DNA from: Allobosea sp. OK403
Lineage (GTDB): Bacteria > Pseudomonadota > Alphaproteobacteria > Rhizobiales > Beijerinckiaceae
DNA: 64,000 bases
Direction of reading: 5' to 3'
NCBI RefSeq assembly: GCF_900113835.1
Contig: NZ_FOQV01000003.1
Location: forward strand, 620,001-684,000
Shown: positions 36,266 to 45,162 of the stretch, piece after piece
Layout: each line of letters starts with the position of its first letter
Position numbering within the stretch: position 1 is the first letter of the stretch
Made by a program: the position numbers and the translations under genes
The notes under the pieces: model-generated
Told to the model about the DNA's origin: nothing
The model's database searches: none
Seen by the model: the letters and a program-made list of their open reading frames with translations, nothing else

Positions 36266-36436
36266 TCGTGGCGCAAGCGCCCGGTGAAACCTGACTGACG
36301 CATTTGCTGCGGCAGCCGCTCCGCAGCTAGCGGCGCGGCGGCCGCCATTCAAGCCTTTTCCGCGTTAACCTTCTATTCACCATAAACTTCCTCCGCCCGC
36401 CGATGCATGTCAGAAAAGCAGGATCGGAGCCTCACC

Positions 36437-36922
36437 ATGTCCCTTTTCCGCCTGCTGACCGATTTCGACGGACGTATCGGCCTTAGCCGCTTCTGGCTTG
36501 GCAGCGCCCTGGTGGCGCTGATGCTTCTCGCGATCCAACATGGCGCGCCGCACCTCGCCGGGCGACATGCCGACCCGATCATCGCCTTCGCCAATGCCTT
36601 TGCCCTGTTTCCCTGGGCCGCGCTGGCTGCCAAGCGCTCGACCGATCGCGGCGGCACGGCGCTGTTTGGCATCCTGCTGGTCTGCGCGATGGTGCTGCCC
36701 GGCCAGCTCAGGCCGTTCCTGACATCCTATGTCTGGGGGCCTTCGCTCGACACGATAGCGCTGCTTGCCTGGCTGGTTGCTCTCGTCGATCTGGGGATGC
36801 TGCCTTCCGCCCAAGACGACGAGCGGGTTGCGGAGGCCGCGCCCGATGCTAAAGCGAGAGCATGGACCAGCAGCTCGACACACCCCTCCTCACCTTCGAC
36901 CCAACCGATCCCGTCGCCCTGA
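36437..36922 (+). CDS. DUF805 family membrane protein
   Basis: A 161-residue inner-membrane protein with four hydrophobic helices and the DUF805 features FDGRIGLSRFWLG at the N-terminus and AKRSTDRGG in the middle loop. Function unknown. GGAGC precedes the ATG at 36437. The last 20 codons (from 36862) overlap the start of dapE in another frame; that tail is Ser/Pro-rich and not conserved, so either the overlap is real or a stop was recently lost. Confidence 0.8.
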   Translation: MSLFRLLTDFDGRIGLSRFWLGSALVALMLLAIQHGAPHLAGRHADPIIAFANAFALFPWAALAAKRSTDRGGTALFGILLVCAMVLPGQLRPFLTSYVWGPSLDTIALLAWLVALVDLGMLPSAQDDERVAEAAPDAKARAWTSSSTHPSSPSTQPIPSP

Positions 36923-38067
36923 CGCAGGCGCTGGTGCGCTGCCCGTCGGTGACGCCGGCGGAGGGCGGCGCCTTGTCGCTGCTCGCGGCCGTGCTGGCTT
37001 CGGCGGGCTACAGCGTGCACCGTCCCGTCTTCAGCGCGGACGGCATGCCCGATATCGAGAACCTCTATGCCCGCATCGGCACGGAAGGACCCGTCCTCGT
37101 CATCGCCGGCCATAGCGATGTCGTGCCGGTCGGCGACACTGAGGCCTGGACGCACGATCCCTTCGGCGGGGAGATCGTCGACGGCGTGCTCTATGGGCGC
37201 GGCGCCTGCGACATGAAGGGCGGCCTCGCCGCCATGATTTCTGCCGCCTTGCGCTTCCGCCGCGACAACCCGCAGGCACCCGGCTCGATCGCCTTCCTGA
37301 TCACCGGCGATGAGGAAGGCCCCGCCATCAACGGCACGGTCAAGCTGCTGGCCTGGGCGCAGAGCCGGGGCGAGCGCTTCGACCACTGCCTGCTCGGCGA
37401 GCCGACCAATCCCGCCAGCATGAGTGACATGATCAAGATCGGCCGGCGTGGCTCGCTGACCGGCAAGCTCACGGTCAACGGCAAGCAGGGCCATGTCGGC
37501 TACCCCCACCTCGCCGACAATCCGATTCGCGGCATGGTGCGGCTGCTGGCGGCGCTCGACGCGACACCGCTCGATGGCGGCACGACGCATTTCGACCCGA
37601 GCAATCTCGAGGTCACGACGCTCGATGTCGGCAATCCCTCGAGCAATGTCGTGCCGGCCCAGGCCAAGGCCGTGTTCAACATCCGCTTCAACGACAGCTG
37701 GACCCCGGAGACGCTCGCCGCCAAGATCGAGCAGCGTTTGCGCGAGGCGGCCGGCAACCTGGTGCGGTATGAGCTGGCCTTCCAGCCGACCAACGCTGTC
37801 GCCTTCCTGACCGAGCCGGGTCCCTTCGTCGCCATGGTCGCGGATGCGGTCGAGGCCGAGACCGGCAAGCGCCCGGTGCTGTCGACCACCGGCGGCACCT
37901 CCGACGCCCGCTTCATCAAGAGCTATTGCCCGGTGGTGGAGTACGGCGTCGTCGGCCAGACCATGCACCAGATCGATGAGCGCGTCGCCATCGCCGACCT
38001 GACGGCGCTGGAGCGGATCACGCACAGGCTGCTCGACAGCTATTTTGCACTGCAACATAAACCTTGA
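36862..38067 (+). CDS. dapE: Succinyl-diaminopimelate desuccinylase
   Basis: A 401-residue dizinc peptidase-family enzyme in the lysine/diaminopimelate pathway, which also supplies murein. VLVIAGHSDVVPVG (metal His and Asp, about 74-87), RGACDMKGGLA (bridging Asp), TGDEEG (catalytic Glu pair) and the late TTGGTSDARFI are present; GKQGHVGYPH is in the dimerisation domain. The start at 36862 begins MDQQLDTPLL after a GAGAG site and overlaps DUF805 by 61 bases. truA, fmt and def lie beyond on the other strand, an order common in rhizobia. Confidence 0.95.
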   Translation: MDQQLDTPLLTFDPTDPVALTQALVRCPSVTPAEGGALSLLAAVLASAGYSVHRPVFSADGMPDIENLYARIGTEGPVLVIAGHSDVVPVGDTEAWTHDPFGGEIVDGVLYGRGACDMKGGLAAMISAALRFRRDNPQAPGSIAFLITGDEEGPAINGTVKLLAWAQSRGERFDHCLLGEPTNPASMSDMIKIGRRGSLTGKLTVNGKQGHVGYPHLADNPIRGMVRLLAALDATPLDGGTTHFDPSNLEVTTLDVGNPSSNVVPAQAKAVFNIRFNDSWTPETLAAKIEQRLREAAGNLVRYELAFQPTNAVAFLTEPGPFVAMVADAVEAETGKRPVLSTTGGTSDARFIKSYCPVVEYGVVGQTMHQIDERVAIADLTALERITHRLLDSYFALQHKP

Positions 38068-38094
38068 CCGTCCCGGCCGGCGTGCCAATATGAG

Positions 38095-38122
38095 CCTTAG
38101 ACGAAAGTCTAAGGTTGTTTAT
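38095..38122 (+). promoter_or_regulatory. Dyad CCTTAGAC-N4-GTCTAAGG, terminator or operator
   Basis: A perfect eight-base inverted repeat (38095-38102 and 38107-38114) with loop GAAA, followed by TTGTTTATT. It lies 27 bases after dapE and 21 bases before the next gene's ATG. The T-rich side supports a terminator, but the half-sites share GAC-NNAA-GTC with the dyad at 54191, so a protein-binding site is also possible. Confidence 0.55.
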
Positions 38123-38135
38123 TGGAGTGTCGGCC

Positions 38136-38723
38136 ATGGCGCTTGCTGCCGATGATGTGGCGCGCTCTCTGCGCGGCTCGTGGCGTCTGATGTCGCAAGG
38201 CGCCAAGGCGCTTCCCGAACTCGATTTGTCGAGCGAAGGCTTCCTGCGGTCCTATGGCGCAGCCGTGCTGACGCTGCCAGCCGTGATCGCGGTCCTGGCG
38301 GCGGAACGTGCCATGTCGGGCCTGCCCAACGCCGAAGGGCTGTTCCATTCGCCCCCGCTGGTCGTCGCGGTGCTGGCGTCGCAAGCCGCCGCCTTCCTCT
38401 GCGTCCCCGGCCTGCTGATCGCGCTCGCCCCGCGCCTGGTACGATCACCCGCTCTCTTCGGCTTCATCATCGCCTGGAACTGGACGGAGATCCTCGCGGC
38501 GGGGCTGCTCGCCGTGCCAGCCATGGTCTACGCCATCGGCTGGTCGACGCCGACCATCGCCACGATGCAATGGTTCGGCTTCGCGGTGATCGTCGCCCGC
38601 CTGCGTTATGCTGCGGCCAAAGCAACGCTCGGCGCGGAAGGCGGGCTTCCCCTGATGATCGTCTGCGCGAGCTTTCTGGGCCAGTTCGCTGTGGCGAAGC
38701 AGCTGGGATTGTGGGGCTTCTAG
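38136..38723 (+). CDS. Hypothetical multi-pass membrane protein
   Basis: A 195-residue protein with about five hydrophobic helices (near 50-66, 82-108, 115-140, 147-160 and 175-190) after a short soluble start (MALAADDVARSLRGSWRLM). I recognise no domain, though the layout, with an N-terminal SLRGSW and a long membrane part, resembles small YIP1-type proteins; that is a weak guess. GGAG stands before the ATG at 38136. The dyad just upstream may control it. Confidence 0.7.
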   Translation: MALAADDVARSLRGSWRLMSQGAKALPELDLSSEGFLRSYGAAVLTLPAVIAVLAAERAMSGLPNAEGLFHSPPLVVAVLASQAAAFLCVPGLLIALAPRLVRSPALFGFIIAWNWTEILAAGLLAVPAMVYAIGWSTPTIATMQWFGFAVIVARLRYAAAKATLGAEGGLPLMIVCASFLGQFAVAKQLGLWGF

Positions 38724-38765
38724 CGTCAGCGCGCCGCGGCGCGAAAACGCCAATGCGGCACAAGC

Positions 38766-39503
38766 CTAGTAATCCACGCCCGCCAGATACAGCCCCGAGG
38801 GCGGCGCCAGCGCCGCGCATTGCGAGCGGTCGCGCGCAGCCAGGACCTTGCCGAGCTTGTTCTCGGGCCAGCGCCCGGCTCCGACCATCTTCAGGCAGCC
38901 GACCATGGAGCGGACCTGATGATGCAGGAAGGAGCGGGCATGGACATAGGCCACGATCTCGGCCCCCTCGCGCCGGACGTCGAAGCGGTCCAGCGTGCGC
39001 ATCGGGCTGTTGGCCTGGCATTCGGCGGCGCGGAAGGTGGTGAAGTCGTGATGGCCCAGCAGGGCCTTGGCCGAGCGGTCCATCGCCTCGTGGTCGAGCC
39101 TGATCGGAACATGCCAGAGCCTGTCGCGATCGAGCGTCGGCTGGGCGCGGCGGTCGAGGATGCGGTAGATGTAATAGCGTCGCTTCGCCGAGATGCGGGC
39201 GTCGAAATCGTCGGGCACGATCTCGGCGCTGACGACGGCGACAGGCAGGTGCTTCAGCCGCGCATTGGTCGCGTCGCGCACGACGTCGCTGCGCCAGTCC
39301 TTGTCGAGATCGACATGGGCGACCTGATGCGTCGCGTGCACCCCGGCATCGGTGCGGCCGGCGCAATGCAGGCGCACGGCATGACCGCAGAAGCCTTCGA
39401 TCGATTCCTCGACGCTCTGCTGCACCGACGGCCCGTTGAGCTGGCGCTGCCAACCCGAGAACGGCGTGCCGTCATATTCGATGACGAGCTTGTAGCGCGG
39501 CAT
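38766..39503 (-). CDS. truA: tRNA pseudouridine synthase A
   Basis: A 245-residue synthase that modifies U38-40 in tRNA anticodon arms. The catalytic Asp is in GRTDAGVHATHQVAH (about 52-66), YDGTPFSGWQRQ is the N-terminal motif, and FLHHQVRSMVG is typical of the second half. Length is normal. It ends next to the membrane protein gene and follows fmt on the same strand, 135 bases downstream. Confidence 0.96.
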   Translation of the reverse strand: MPRYKLVIEYDGTPFSGWQRQLNGPSVQQSVEESIEGFCGHAVRLHCAGRTDAGVHATHQVAHVDLDKDWRSDVVRDATNARLKHLPVAVVSAEIVPDDFDARISAKRRYYIYRILDRRAQPTLDRDRLWHVPIRLDHEAMDRSAKALLGHHDFTTFRAAECQANSPMRTLDRFDVRREGAEIVAYVHARSFLHHQVRSMVGCLKMVGAGRWPENKLGKVLAARDRSQCAALAPPSGLYLAGVDY

Positions 39504-39538
39504 CAGAATCGAGCGCCCCGCAAACCATCATGCGCGCC

Positions 39539-39618
39539 GTCATCCCGGACAAGCGGCCCTCGGGTCCGGCCTTCGGCCGGCCCAAGGACAGGCTCCGCCG
39601 CGCCGATCCGGGATGACG
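39539..39618. repeat. Dispersed palindromic repeat, family D, copy 1
   Basis: The ends CGTCATCCCGG (39539-39549) and CCGGGATGACG (39608-39618) form a perfect eleven-base inverted repeat; the interior contains a second hairpin, GGTCCGGCCTTCGGCCGGCC. It lies between fmt and truA. A longer relative is at 58066-58201. Confidence 0.75.
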
Positions 39619-39638
39619 TGGAGGGAAATGCTGCCATG

Positions 39639-40568
39639 TCAGAGCTTACCGCCGGGCTCTAACCTGGCGCCGCGCAGGAATTCCGCCCCGGTGACAGGCC
39701 GCCCGCCGGCGCGCTGGACCTGCAGCAGCCTCACCGCGCCTTCCGCGCAAGCGACCGTGCCCTCGCCGTCGAGCAAGGTGCCGGGCTCGGCCGCCCCGCC
39801 TGCCAGTGCCGTGCGCAAGATCTTCAGCCGCTCCGGACCCTTGCCGAGATCGACCTCGGCGAAGGCGCCGGGAAAGGGCGAGAGACCGCGCACGAGGTCA
39901 TGCACCTGTTTGGCCGGGCGCGCCCAATTCAACTTCGCCTCGGCATTGCCGATTTTGGCAGCGTAAGTCACGCCCTCCTCCGGCTGCGGCGTGAAGCGCA
40001 AGCCGCCGCGCCCGAGCGCCGCAAGCGCGCGCACCATCAGATCCGCTCCAAGCGGCGCCAGCAGGTCGTGCAATTCGTCCGCCGTCATGTCCGGACCGAT
40101 CGCCAGGCTCTCGACCATGCCGACAGGGCCGGTGTCGAGGCCTGCTTCCATCTTCATGACGCAGACGCCGCTCTCGGCATCGCCGGCCATGACGGCGCGC
40201 TGAATCGGGGCCGCGCCGCGCCAGCGCGGCAGCAGCGAGGCGTGCAGGTTCAGGCAGCCGAGCTCCGGCAGATCGAGGATCGCCTGGGGCAGGATCATGC
40301 CATAGGCGACGACGACCGCGACATCCGCCTGATGCGAGGCGATGGCCTCGACCGCCTCCTGCGACTTCAGGGTCTTGGGCGTGAAGATAGGGATGCCGAA
40401 GCGCTCGGCGGCGCGCTGCACCGGCGAGGGCTTGAGATCGAGCCCTCGCCCAGCCTGTGCCGGGGCGCGGGTGTAGCAGGCCACGACCTCGTGGCCTTGC
40501 CCGATGATCTCGGTCAGGGTCGGCACGGCGAAATCGGGCGTGCCCATGAAGATGACGCGTAAACTCAT
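39639..40568 (-). CDS. fmt: Methionyl-tRNA formyltransferase
   Basis: A 309-residue enzyme that formylates initiator Met-tRNA. The N-terminal catalytic domain has [29 protein letters not shown] (formyl donor region with catalytic His) and LDTGPVG; the C-terminal OB-like domain begins near 205 ([20 protein letters not shown]). The ATG at 40568 gives [11 protein letters not shown], the usual start. It follows def by 34 bases on the same strand; the two act at opposite ends of N-formyl-Met handling. Confidence 0.96.
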   Translation of the reverse strand: MSLRVIFMGTPDFAVPTLTEIIGQGHEVVACYTRAPAQAGRGLDLKPSPVQRAAERFGIPIFTPKTLKSQEAVEAIASHQADVAVVVAYGMILPQAILDLPELGCLNLHASLLPRWRGAAPIQRAVMAGDAESGVCVMKMEAGLDTGPVGMVESLAIGPDMTADELHDLLAPLGADLMVRALAALGRGGLRFTPQPEEGVTYAAKIGNAEAKLNWARPAKQVHDLVRGLSPFPGAFAEVDLGKGPERLKILRTALAGGAAEPGTLLDGEGTVACAEGAVRLLQVQRAGGRPVTGAEFLRGARLEPGGKL

Positions 40569-40602
40569 ACGCTGAACTTTACCCCAACCATAGTCTTCGT
40601 AC

Positions 40603-41124
40603 TCACGCCGCGCTTTCGCGCTTGGCAACCTTGGCGAAGCGCTTGGTCACGCGCTCGCGCTTCAGCCGCGACAGATAGTCGATGAACAGCACGCCGTTGA
40701 GATGGTCGACCTCATGCTGCAGGCAGGTGGCGAGCAGGCCCTCGGCCGCAATCTCCTGAGTCTTTCCGTCCAGATCCATATAGCGCAGCTTGATCGAAGC
40801 AGGCCTTTCGACCTCCTCGTAATATTCGGGGATCGAGAGGCAGCCCTCCTCATGGACATTCGTCTCCTCGGACGTCCAGATCACCTCCGGATTGACGAAG
40901 ACCATCGGGACCTTCTCCTCGTCGTCGCTCTTCGAGAGATCGATCGTCACGATGCGCTTGGGCACACCGATCTGGATCGCGGCGAGCCCGATGCCGGGCG
41001 CGTCATACATCGTCTCCAGCATGTCGGCGGCGAGCGTCTTGATCTCGGGAGTGATCGTATCGACCGGCGCAGAAACCTGACGCAGGACGGAATCGGGCAG
41101 GATGACGAGTGGACGAATGGCCAT
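40603..41124 (-). CDS. def: Peptide deformylase
   Basis: A 173-residue metal hydrolase that removes the formyl group from nascent proteins. All three motifs are intact: [10 protein letters not shown] (about 45-54), EEGCLSIP with the metal Cys, and [11 protein letters not shown] with the two metal His and catalytic Glu (about 134-144). The ATG at 41124 begins [11 protein letters not shown]; the frame stays open upstream without family similarity. It is divergent from rmuC, with 114 bases between. Confidence 0.96.
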   Translation of the reverse strand: MAIRPLVILPDSVLRQVSAPVDTITPEIKTLAADMLETMYDAPGIGLAAIQIGVPKRIVTIDLSKSDDEEKVPMVFVNPEVIWTSEETNVHEEGCLSIPEYYEEVERPASIKLRYMDLDGKTQEIAAEGLLATCLQHEVDHLNGVLFIDYLSRLKRERVTKRFAKVAKRESAA

Positions 41125-41238
41125 GGGGGCTCTGCGCGGAATTTTTCGAGGTTGCCGCGACATAAGCACTTGTGTGCAAGCGGTCAAACTGTTCCGCTTT
41201 CGTTCGAATTCCCTGCCCGAATCTGCTAGGCTTTTCCG

Positions 41239-42426
41239 ATGAAAGAGATCGCCTTCATCCTGCTCGACCGTCCCGTGACCTGGGCCGAGGCCGCGCTCGG
41301 CTTCGCGGGCTTGAGTCTCCTGCTGCTCCTGCTGGTCGTCATCTCGTCCTGGCGCGGCGCCTCACGGCGCGCGTTCGAGGCCGCCATGGCGGCTGAGCGC
41401 GCCCGCGAGATGGACGACAAGGTCGCCGAAATGAACCGCAACCAGGCGGAGCTGTCAGGCCGCCTGCAGTCGATGGCCGAGATCCTCTCGACGCGGCAGG
41501 GCGATCTCGCCCGCCTCGTCGCCGAGCGGATGGATGGTCTGCGCCAGCAGGTCGGCGCCGGGCTGGAGCAGAATGTCCGCCAGACCTCCGAGAGCCTCGG
41601 CAAATTGCAGGAGCGGCTCGCCGTCATCGACTCCGCCCAGAAGAACCTGACTGACCTCACCTCCGAGGTGGTGACGCTGAAGGACGTACTCTCGAACAAG
41701 CAGGCGCGCGGCGCCTATGGCCAGGGTCGCATGGAGGCGATCATCCGCGACGGGCTGCCCGCCGCCTTCTTCGCCTTCCAGCCCCAGCTCTCCAACGGCA
41801 AGCGGCCCGACTGCATGGTGACGCTGCCCGGCGACGGGCGCGGCCTGGTGATCGACGCGAAATTCCCGCTGGAGAGCTTCACCCTGCTGCGCGAGGCACG
41901 CGGCGACGAGGCGAAGAAGGCCGCAGGCGTGCGCGTCCGCAATGATGTCGGCGTGCATGTGAAGGACATCGCCGAGCGTTACTTCCTGCCGGGCGAGACG
42001 CAGGACCTGGCCCTGCTCTTCGTGCCATCCGAGTCGATCTATGCCGATCTGCACGAGCATTTCGACGACGTGATCCAGAAGGCGCATCGCGCCCGGATCA
42101 TGATCGTCTCGCCCTCGCTGCTGGCGCTCGCGATCCAGCTGATGCAGTCGCTGGTGCGCGACGCCCGCATGCGCGAGGAGGCGCAGGTGATCCAGACCGA
42201 GGTCGGCAAGCTGCTCACCGATGTGCGCCGCCTCGGCGACCGGGCCGAGAAACTCGACCAGCATTTCCGCCAGGCCCAGGAGGATGTCTCCGGCATCCGC
42301 ACCTCGGCGGGCAAGATCGCCAGCCGCGGCGAGAGGATCGGCGCTCTGGAATTCGACGACGCCAAGGCAGCCGAGCCGGCGCTGCCCTTCGCCAAGGGGC
42401 TGGCGCTGAAGGCCGCGGCGGAGTGA
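41239..42426 (+). CDS. rmuC: DNA recombination protein RmuC
   Basis: A 395-residue protein: an N-terminal transmembrane helix (about 18-37), a coiled coil (about 45-150) and a PD-(D/E)XK-like nuclease domain (about 155-345) with [12 protein letters not shown] as the catalytic strand and [15 protein letters not shown] segment [12 protein letters not shown]. RmuC limits inversion events and other rearrangements in E. coli; newer work links it to defence against conjugation and other DNA. That role here is inference. No partner gene lies beside it. Confidence 0.92.
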   Translation: MKEIAFILLDRPVTWAEAALGFAGLSLLLLLLVVISSWRGASRRAFEAAMAAERAREMDDKVAEMNRNQAELSGRLQSMAEILSTRQGDLARLVAERMDGLRQQVGAGLEQNVRQTSESLGKLQERLAVIDSAQKNLTDLTSEVVTLKDVLSNKQARGAYGQGRMEAIIRDGLPAAFFAFQPQLSNGKRPDCMVTLPGDGRGLVIDAKFPLESFTLLREARGDEAKKAAGVRVRNDVGVHVKDIAERYFLPGETQDLALLFVPSESIYADLHEHFDDVIQKAHRARIMIVSPSLLALAIQLMQSLVRDARMREEAQVIQTEVGKLLTDVRRLGDRAEKLDQHFRQAQEDVSGIRTSAGKIASRGERIGALEFDDAKAAEPALPFAKGLALKAAAE

Positions 42427-42468
42427 GGCTGGCCTCGTCGGCGCTCTGACCCTTACTTGAGCACCCCC

Positions 42469-43470
42469 TTATTTGAGCAGCTGGAGCAGCGCCTTGTGGA
42501 ACTCCTCGGGCGCCTCGACCTGCGGGGAGTGGCCAAGTTCGGGGAATTCGATGAGCCGCGCATTGGGAATGGCCTTGGCGGCCTCCCGTCCAAGTTGTTG
42601 ATAGAGGCCGAGCGTCTTCTGCAGTTCGGGCGTGGCGCGGTTGGCACCCGGGGCGGTGCGGTCCTTGCCGCCGATCATCAGGGCCGTCGGCACCTGGATA
42701 TTCGGGAATTCATGGACGACCGGCTGGGTGAAGACCATGTCGGAGGTCTGCGCCTGGTTCCAGGCGACCGCCTGCTTGCCGTCGCCGGCATACATCCCCG
42801 CGAGCATCGCGACCCATTGGTCGTATTCGGGCTTCCAGTTGCCGTTGTAGTAGAAGCGCTGCTGATAGGCCTTGATGCCCTCGAAGCTCGTCTTCAGCTC
42901 GCCCTGAAAGGCTGCGTCGAGCGTGGCATAGGGAACGCCCTTCGCCTGCCAGTCCTCAAGCCCGAGAGGATCGACCAGCACGAGGCGCTCGACGGTCCCG
43001 GGATACACCAGCGCATAGCGGGCCGCGAGCATGCCGCCCATTGAATGCCCCACGATGATGGCGCGCTGAATGCCGAGCTCCTTCAGCAGCCCTGCCGTAT
43101 TGGCGGCCAATTGCTGAAAGCTGAACTGGTAGCCCGCCGGCTTCGACGATTTGCAGAAGCCGATCTGGTCGGGCGCCACGACGCGGTAACCGGCCTGCGT
43201 CAGGACCTTGATGGTCGCGTCCCAGGTTCCGGCGCAGAAATTCTTGCCATGCAGGAGCATGACGGTCTGACCATTCGCCTGGCCGCTCGCCGGAATGTCG
43301 AGATAGGCCATCTCGAGCGGCTGACGCTGCGAGGTGAAGCCGTGGATCTTGACCGGATAGGCATAGTCGAAGCCTTCCAGCCGGGGCCCATAGGTGGCAA
43401 CGCCCGCTTGCTGGGCGCTGGCCGGCGCCGCCAGGGCAAGCAGAATGGCGGCTGCGGTGGCGATACGCAT
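42469..43470 (-). CDS. Exported alpha/beta hydrolase
   Basis: A 333-residue protein with a signal peptide (1-19, ending ASAQQ) and an alpha/beta hydrolase domain. LLHGKNFCAGTW is the oxyanion region, GHSMGGMLAAR the nucleophile elbow (Ser in GHSMGG), and ELGHSPQVEAP the C-terminal His region. The substrate is not predictable; the family includes esterases and haloperoxidase-like enzymes. It stands alone, with a family B palindrome immediately upstream that probably lies in or near its leader. Confidence 0.88.
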   Translation of the reverse strand: MRIATAAAILLALAAPASAQQAGVATYGPRLEGFDYAYPVKIHGFTSQRQPLEMAYLDIPASGQANGQTVMLLHGKNFCAGTWDATIKVLTQAGYRVVAPDQIGFCKSSKPAGYQFSFQQLAANTAGLLKELGIQRAIIVGHSMGGMLAARYALVYPGTVERLVLVDPLGLEDWQAKGVPYATLDAAFQGELKTSFEGIKAYQQRFYYNGNWKPEYDQWVAMLAGMYAGDGKQAVAWNQAQTSDMVFTQPVVHEFPNIQVPTALMIGGKDRTAPGANRATPELQKTLGLYQQLGREAAKAIPNARLIEFPELGHSPQVEAPEEFHKALLQLLK

Positions 43471-43487
43471 GGGCCGTCCTTCCCTCG

Positions 43488-43537
43488 GAGCATTGCGCGA
43501 AAAAGTGGGTACCGGTTTTTCGCAAGAGCAATGCTCT
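43488..43537. repeat. Dispersed palindromic repeat, family B, copy 2
   Basis: A single-hairpin copy: GAGCATTGCGCG, the centre GTGGGTACCGG and an end GAGCAATGCTCT. It lies 17 bases before the start codon of the hydrolase at 43470, so it would fall in that gene's 5' region. The second hairpin seen at 36143 and 44224 is missing or degraded here. Confidence 0.8.
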
Positions 43538-43647
43538 CAAACGTTTAGAATCGCCTTGATAGTCTGCGACGGCCAGCCCGGCTTCCGCCATCTCGCCCGG
43601 CCCAGATCACGATCCGCTGAGCGAACACTGCGGCAACCGCTGTAGCC

Positions 43648-44157
43648 TCAGCCGCGCGTCAGCGCCGCCGAGAGCTCCGGCTTCACGTTCAAGGTCTGGA
43701 ACACCACGCAATAGCGCTCGGTCAGCTTCAGCAGCGTGTCGAGCTTCTCCTGCGGGGCGTCGGTCTCGACGTCGAAGGAGAGGCGGATCGCCTTGAAGCC
43801 GACGGGCGCGTCCTTGGCGACGCCGAGCGTGCCGCGGAAATCGAGATCGCCCTCGGCCCGGACGGTGCCCCTCTTCAATTCGATCTCGAGCGCGGTCGCA
43901 ACCGCCTTCAGCGTCACGCCGGCGCAGGCGACGAGCGCCTCGAGCAGCATGTCGCCGGAGCAGAGCTCGGCGCCCGAGCCACCCGTCGCCGGGTGCAGGC
44001 CGGCAAGCGCGATGGCGCGGCCGGTCTCGACCTTGCAGGCGATGTGCTGGTCGTCGAGCTCGCCGCGCGCCTTCAGCGTGATGACGGCCGCATCGGGCGT
44101 CTCGCGATACTGGTCCTTGAGCGGGGCCTGGAGGGCGCGCAGGGCTGTGACGTCCAT
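43648..44157 (-). CDS. OsmC family protein
   Basis: A 169-residue OsmC/Ohr-like protein. The Cys in LEALVACAGVTLKAVA (about 76-91) is one of the redox pair of the family; another is ERYCVVFQTL near the C-terminus. OsmC proteins reduce organic hydroperoxides in the cytosol. This one has the shape of the YhfA-like branch rather than of Ohr. The ATG at 44157 begins MDVTALRALQ; the frame is open upstream into a repeat, which is unlikely to be coding. Confidence 0.85.
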   Translation of the reverse strand: MDVTALRALQAPLKDQYRETPDAAVITLKARGELDDQHIACKVETGRAIALAGLHPATGGSGAELCSGDMLLEALVACAGVTLKAVATALEIELKRGTVRAEGDLDFRGTLGVAKDAPVGFKAIRLSFDVETDAPQEKLDTLLKLTERYCVVFQTLNVKPELSAALTRG

Positions 44158-44223
44158 GGTTTCAACCTTCTTGGGACAAGCGACGATGCCCGTTGCAGAT
44201 AATGCTGCCCACCCGATCAGGCC

Positions 44224-44337
44224 AGAGCATTGCGCGAAAAAGTGGGTACCGGGTTTTCGCTTGAGCAATGCTCTAAACTCTTAGAATCGATCACGTTTCT
44301 CGCATTCGGACGGTTCCGTCCGAATGCGACGTGATCT
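44224..44337. repeat. Composite palindromic element, family B, copy 3
   Basis: Hairpin 1 runs from AGAGCATTGCGCG to GAGCAATGCTCT with the GTGGGTACCGG centre. Hairpin 2, 44288-44337, is GATCACGT and ACGTGATC enclosing CGCATTCGGACGG and CCGTCCGAATGCG. This is the same two-hairpin design as at 36143 and 62035, though the second hairpin has another sequence. It lies between the OsmC gene and ssuB. Confidence 0.8.
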
Positions 44338-44367
44338 GAGGCCGCCGGCGCAAGGCCGGGCAGCGCC

Positions 44368-45150
44368 CTACCACCACATCCCCGCCGTCTCGGCGGTCTT
44401 GTGCTGCTGCGGCTCTTCGTCCCGCAGCGAACGGTCGAGCGTGCGCAAAACCTCGCGCTTGCTCGCCTCGAAGGCGGGTGAGAGCCGGTCGCGCGGGCGG
44501 GCAAGCGGGTTGTCGAGTTCGTCGAAGATGCGGCCGGGCTTGGGCTGCATCACGATGATGCGGTCGGCCAGGGTCACCGCCTCCTCGACGTCATGCGTGA
44601 CCATCACCACGGTCGGCCGACTTTCCTCCCAGAGCGCCAGCAGATGGCCGTGCAGGCTCGCGCGCGTCGTGGCGTCGAGCGCCGAGAAGGGTTCGTCCAT
44701 CAGCAGCAATTTCGGCCGTGTGATCAGCGCCCGGGCGATGGCGATGCGCTGCTGCTGGCCGCCGGAGAGCTCGCGCGGCCAGCGCTTCTCATAGCCGGCG
44801 AGCCCGACGCGGACGAGCGCATTGGTCACCAGCCCCTCACACTCGAAGGCGGAGAGATGCGAGAGCCCGAAAGCGACATTGTCGGTGACGCTGAGCCAGG
44901 GGAACAATCGCGGCTCCTGGAAGATCACGCCGACATCGGCGCGCGGCTCCAGGATCGCCTCGCCATCGAGCAGGATGCGCCCGGAGCTCGGCTGGTCGAG
45001 GCCCGCGATCAAACGCAGCAATGTGGTCTTGCCGCAGCCAGAGCCGCCGACGAGGGCGAGAATCTCGCCCGCCGCCACGCTGGCGGTAATCGCCGACAAG
45101 GCACGCGTGCCGTCGGCATAGGTTTTCGAGAGGGTATCGAAGCTCAGCAT
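44368..45150 (-). CDS. ssuB: ABC transporter ATPase, nitrate/sulfonate/taurine class
   Basis: A 260-residue ATPase. Walker A GGSGCGKTTLL (about 35-45), signature LSGGQQQRIAIARAL, Walker B LLLMDEPFSALD and the H-loop VTHDVEEA are intact; WW ends the chain. It energises uptake through the next two genes. The symbol follows the sulfonate importer; related systems carry taurine, nitrate, bicarbonate or pyrimidine precursors, and no sulfonate monooxygenase is present to settle this. It is the last gene of the operon. Confidence 0.85.
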   Translation of the reverse strand: MLSFDTLSKTYADGTRALSAITASVAAGEILALVGGSGCGKTTLLRLIAGLDQPSSGRILLDGEAILEPRADVGVIFQEPRLFPWLSVTDNVAFGLSHLSAFECEGLVTNALVRVGLAGYEKRWPRELSGGQQQRIAIARALITRPKLLLMDEPFSALDATTRASLHGHLLALWEESRPTVVMVTHDVEEAVTLADRIIVMQPKPGRIFDELDNPLARPRDRLSPAFEASKREVLRTLDRSLRDEEPQQHKTAETAGMWW

Positions 45151-45162
45151 CGGGGATGCCTT

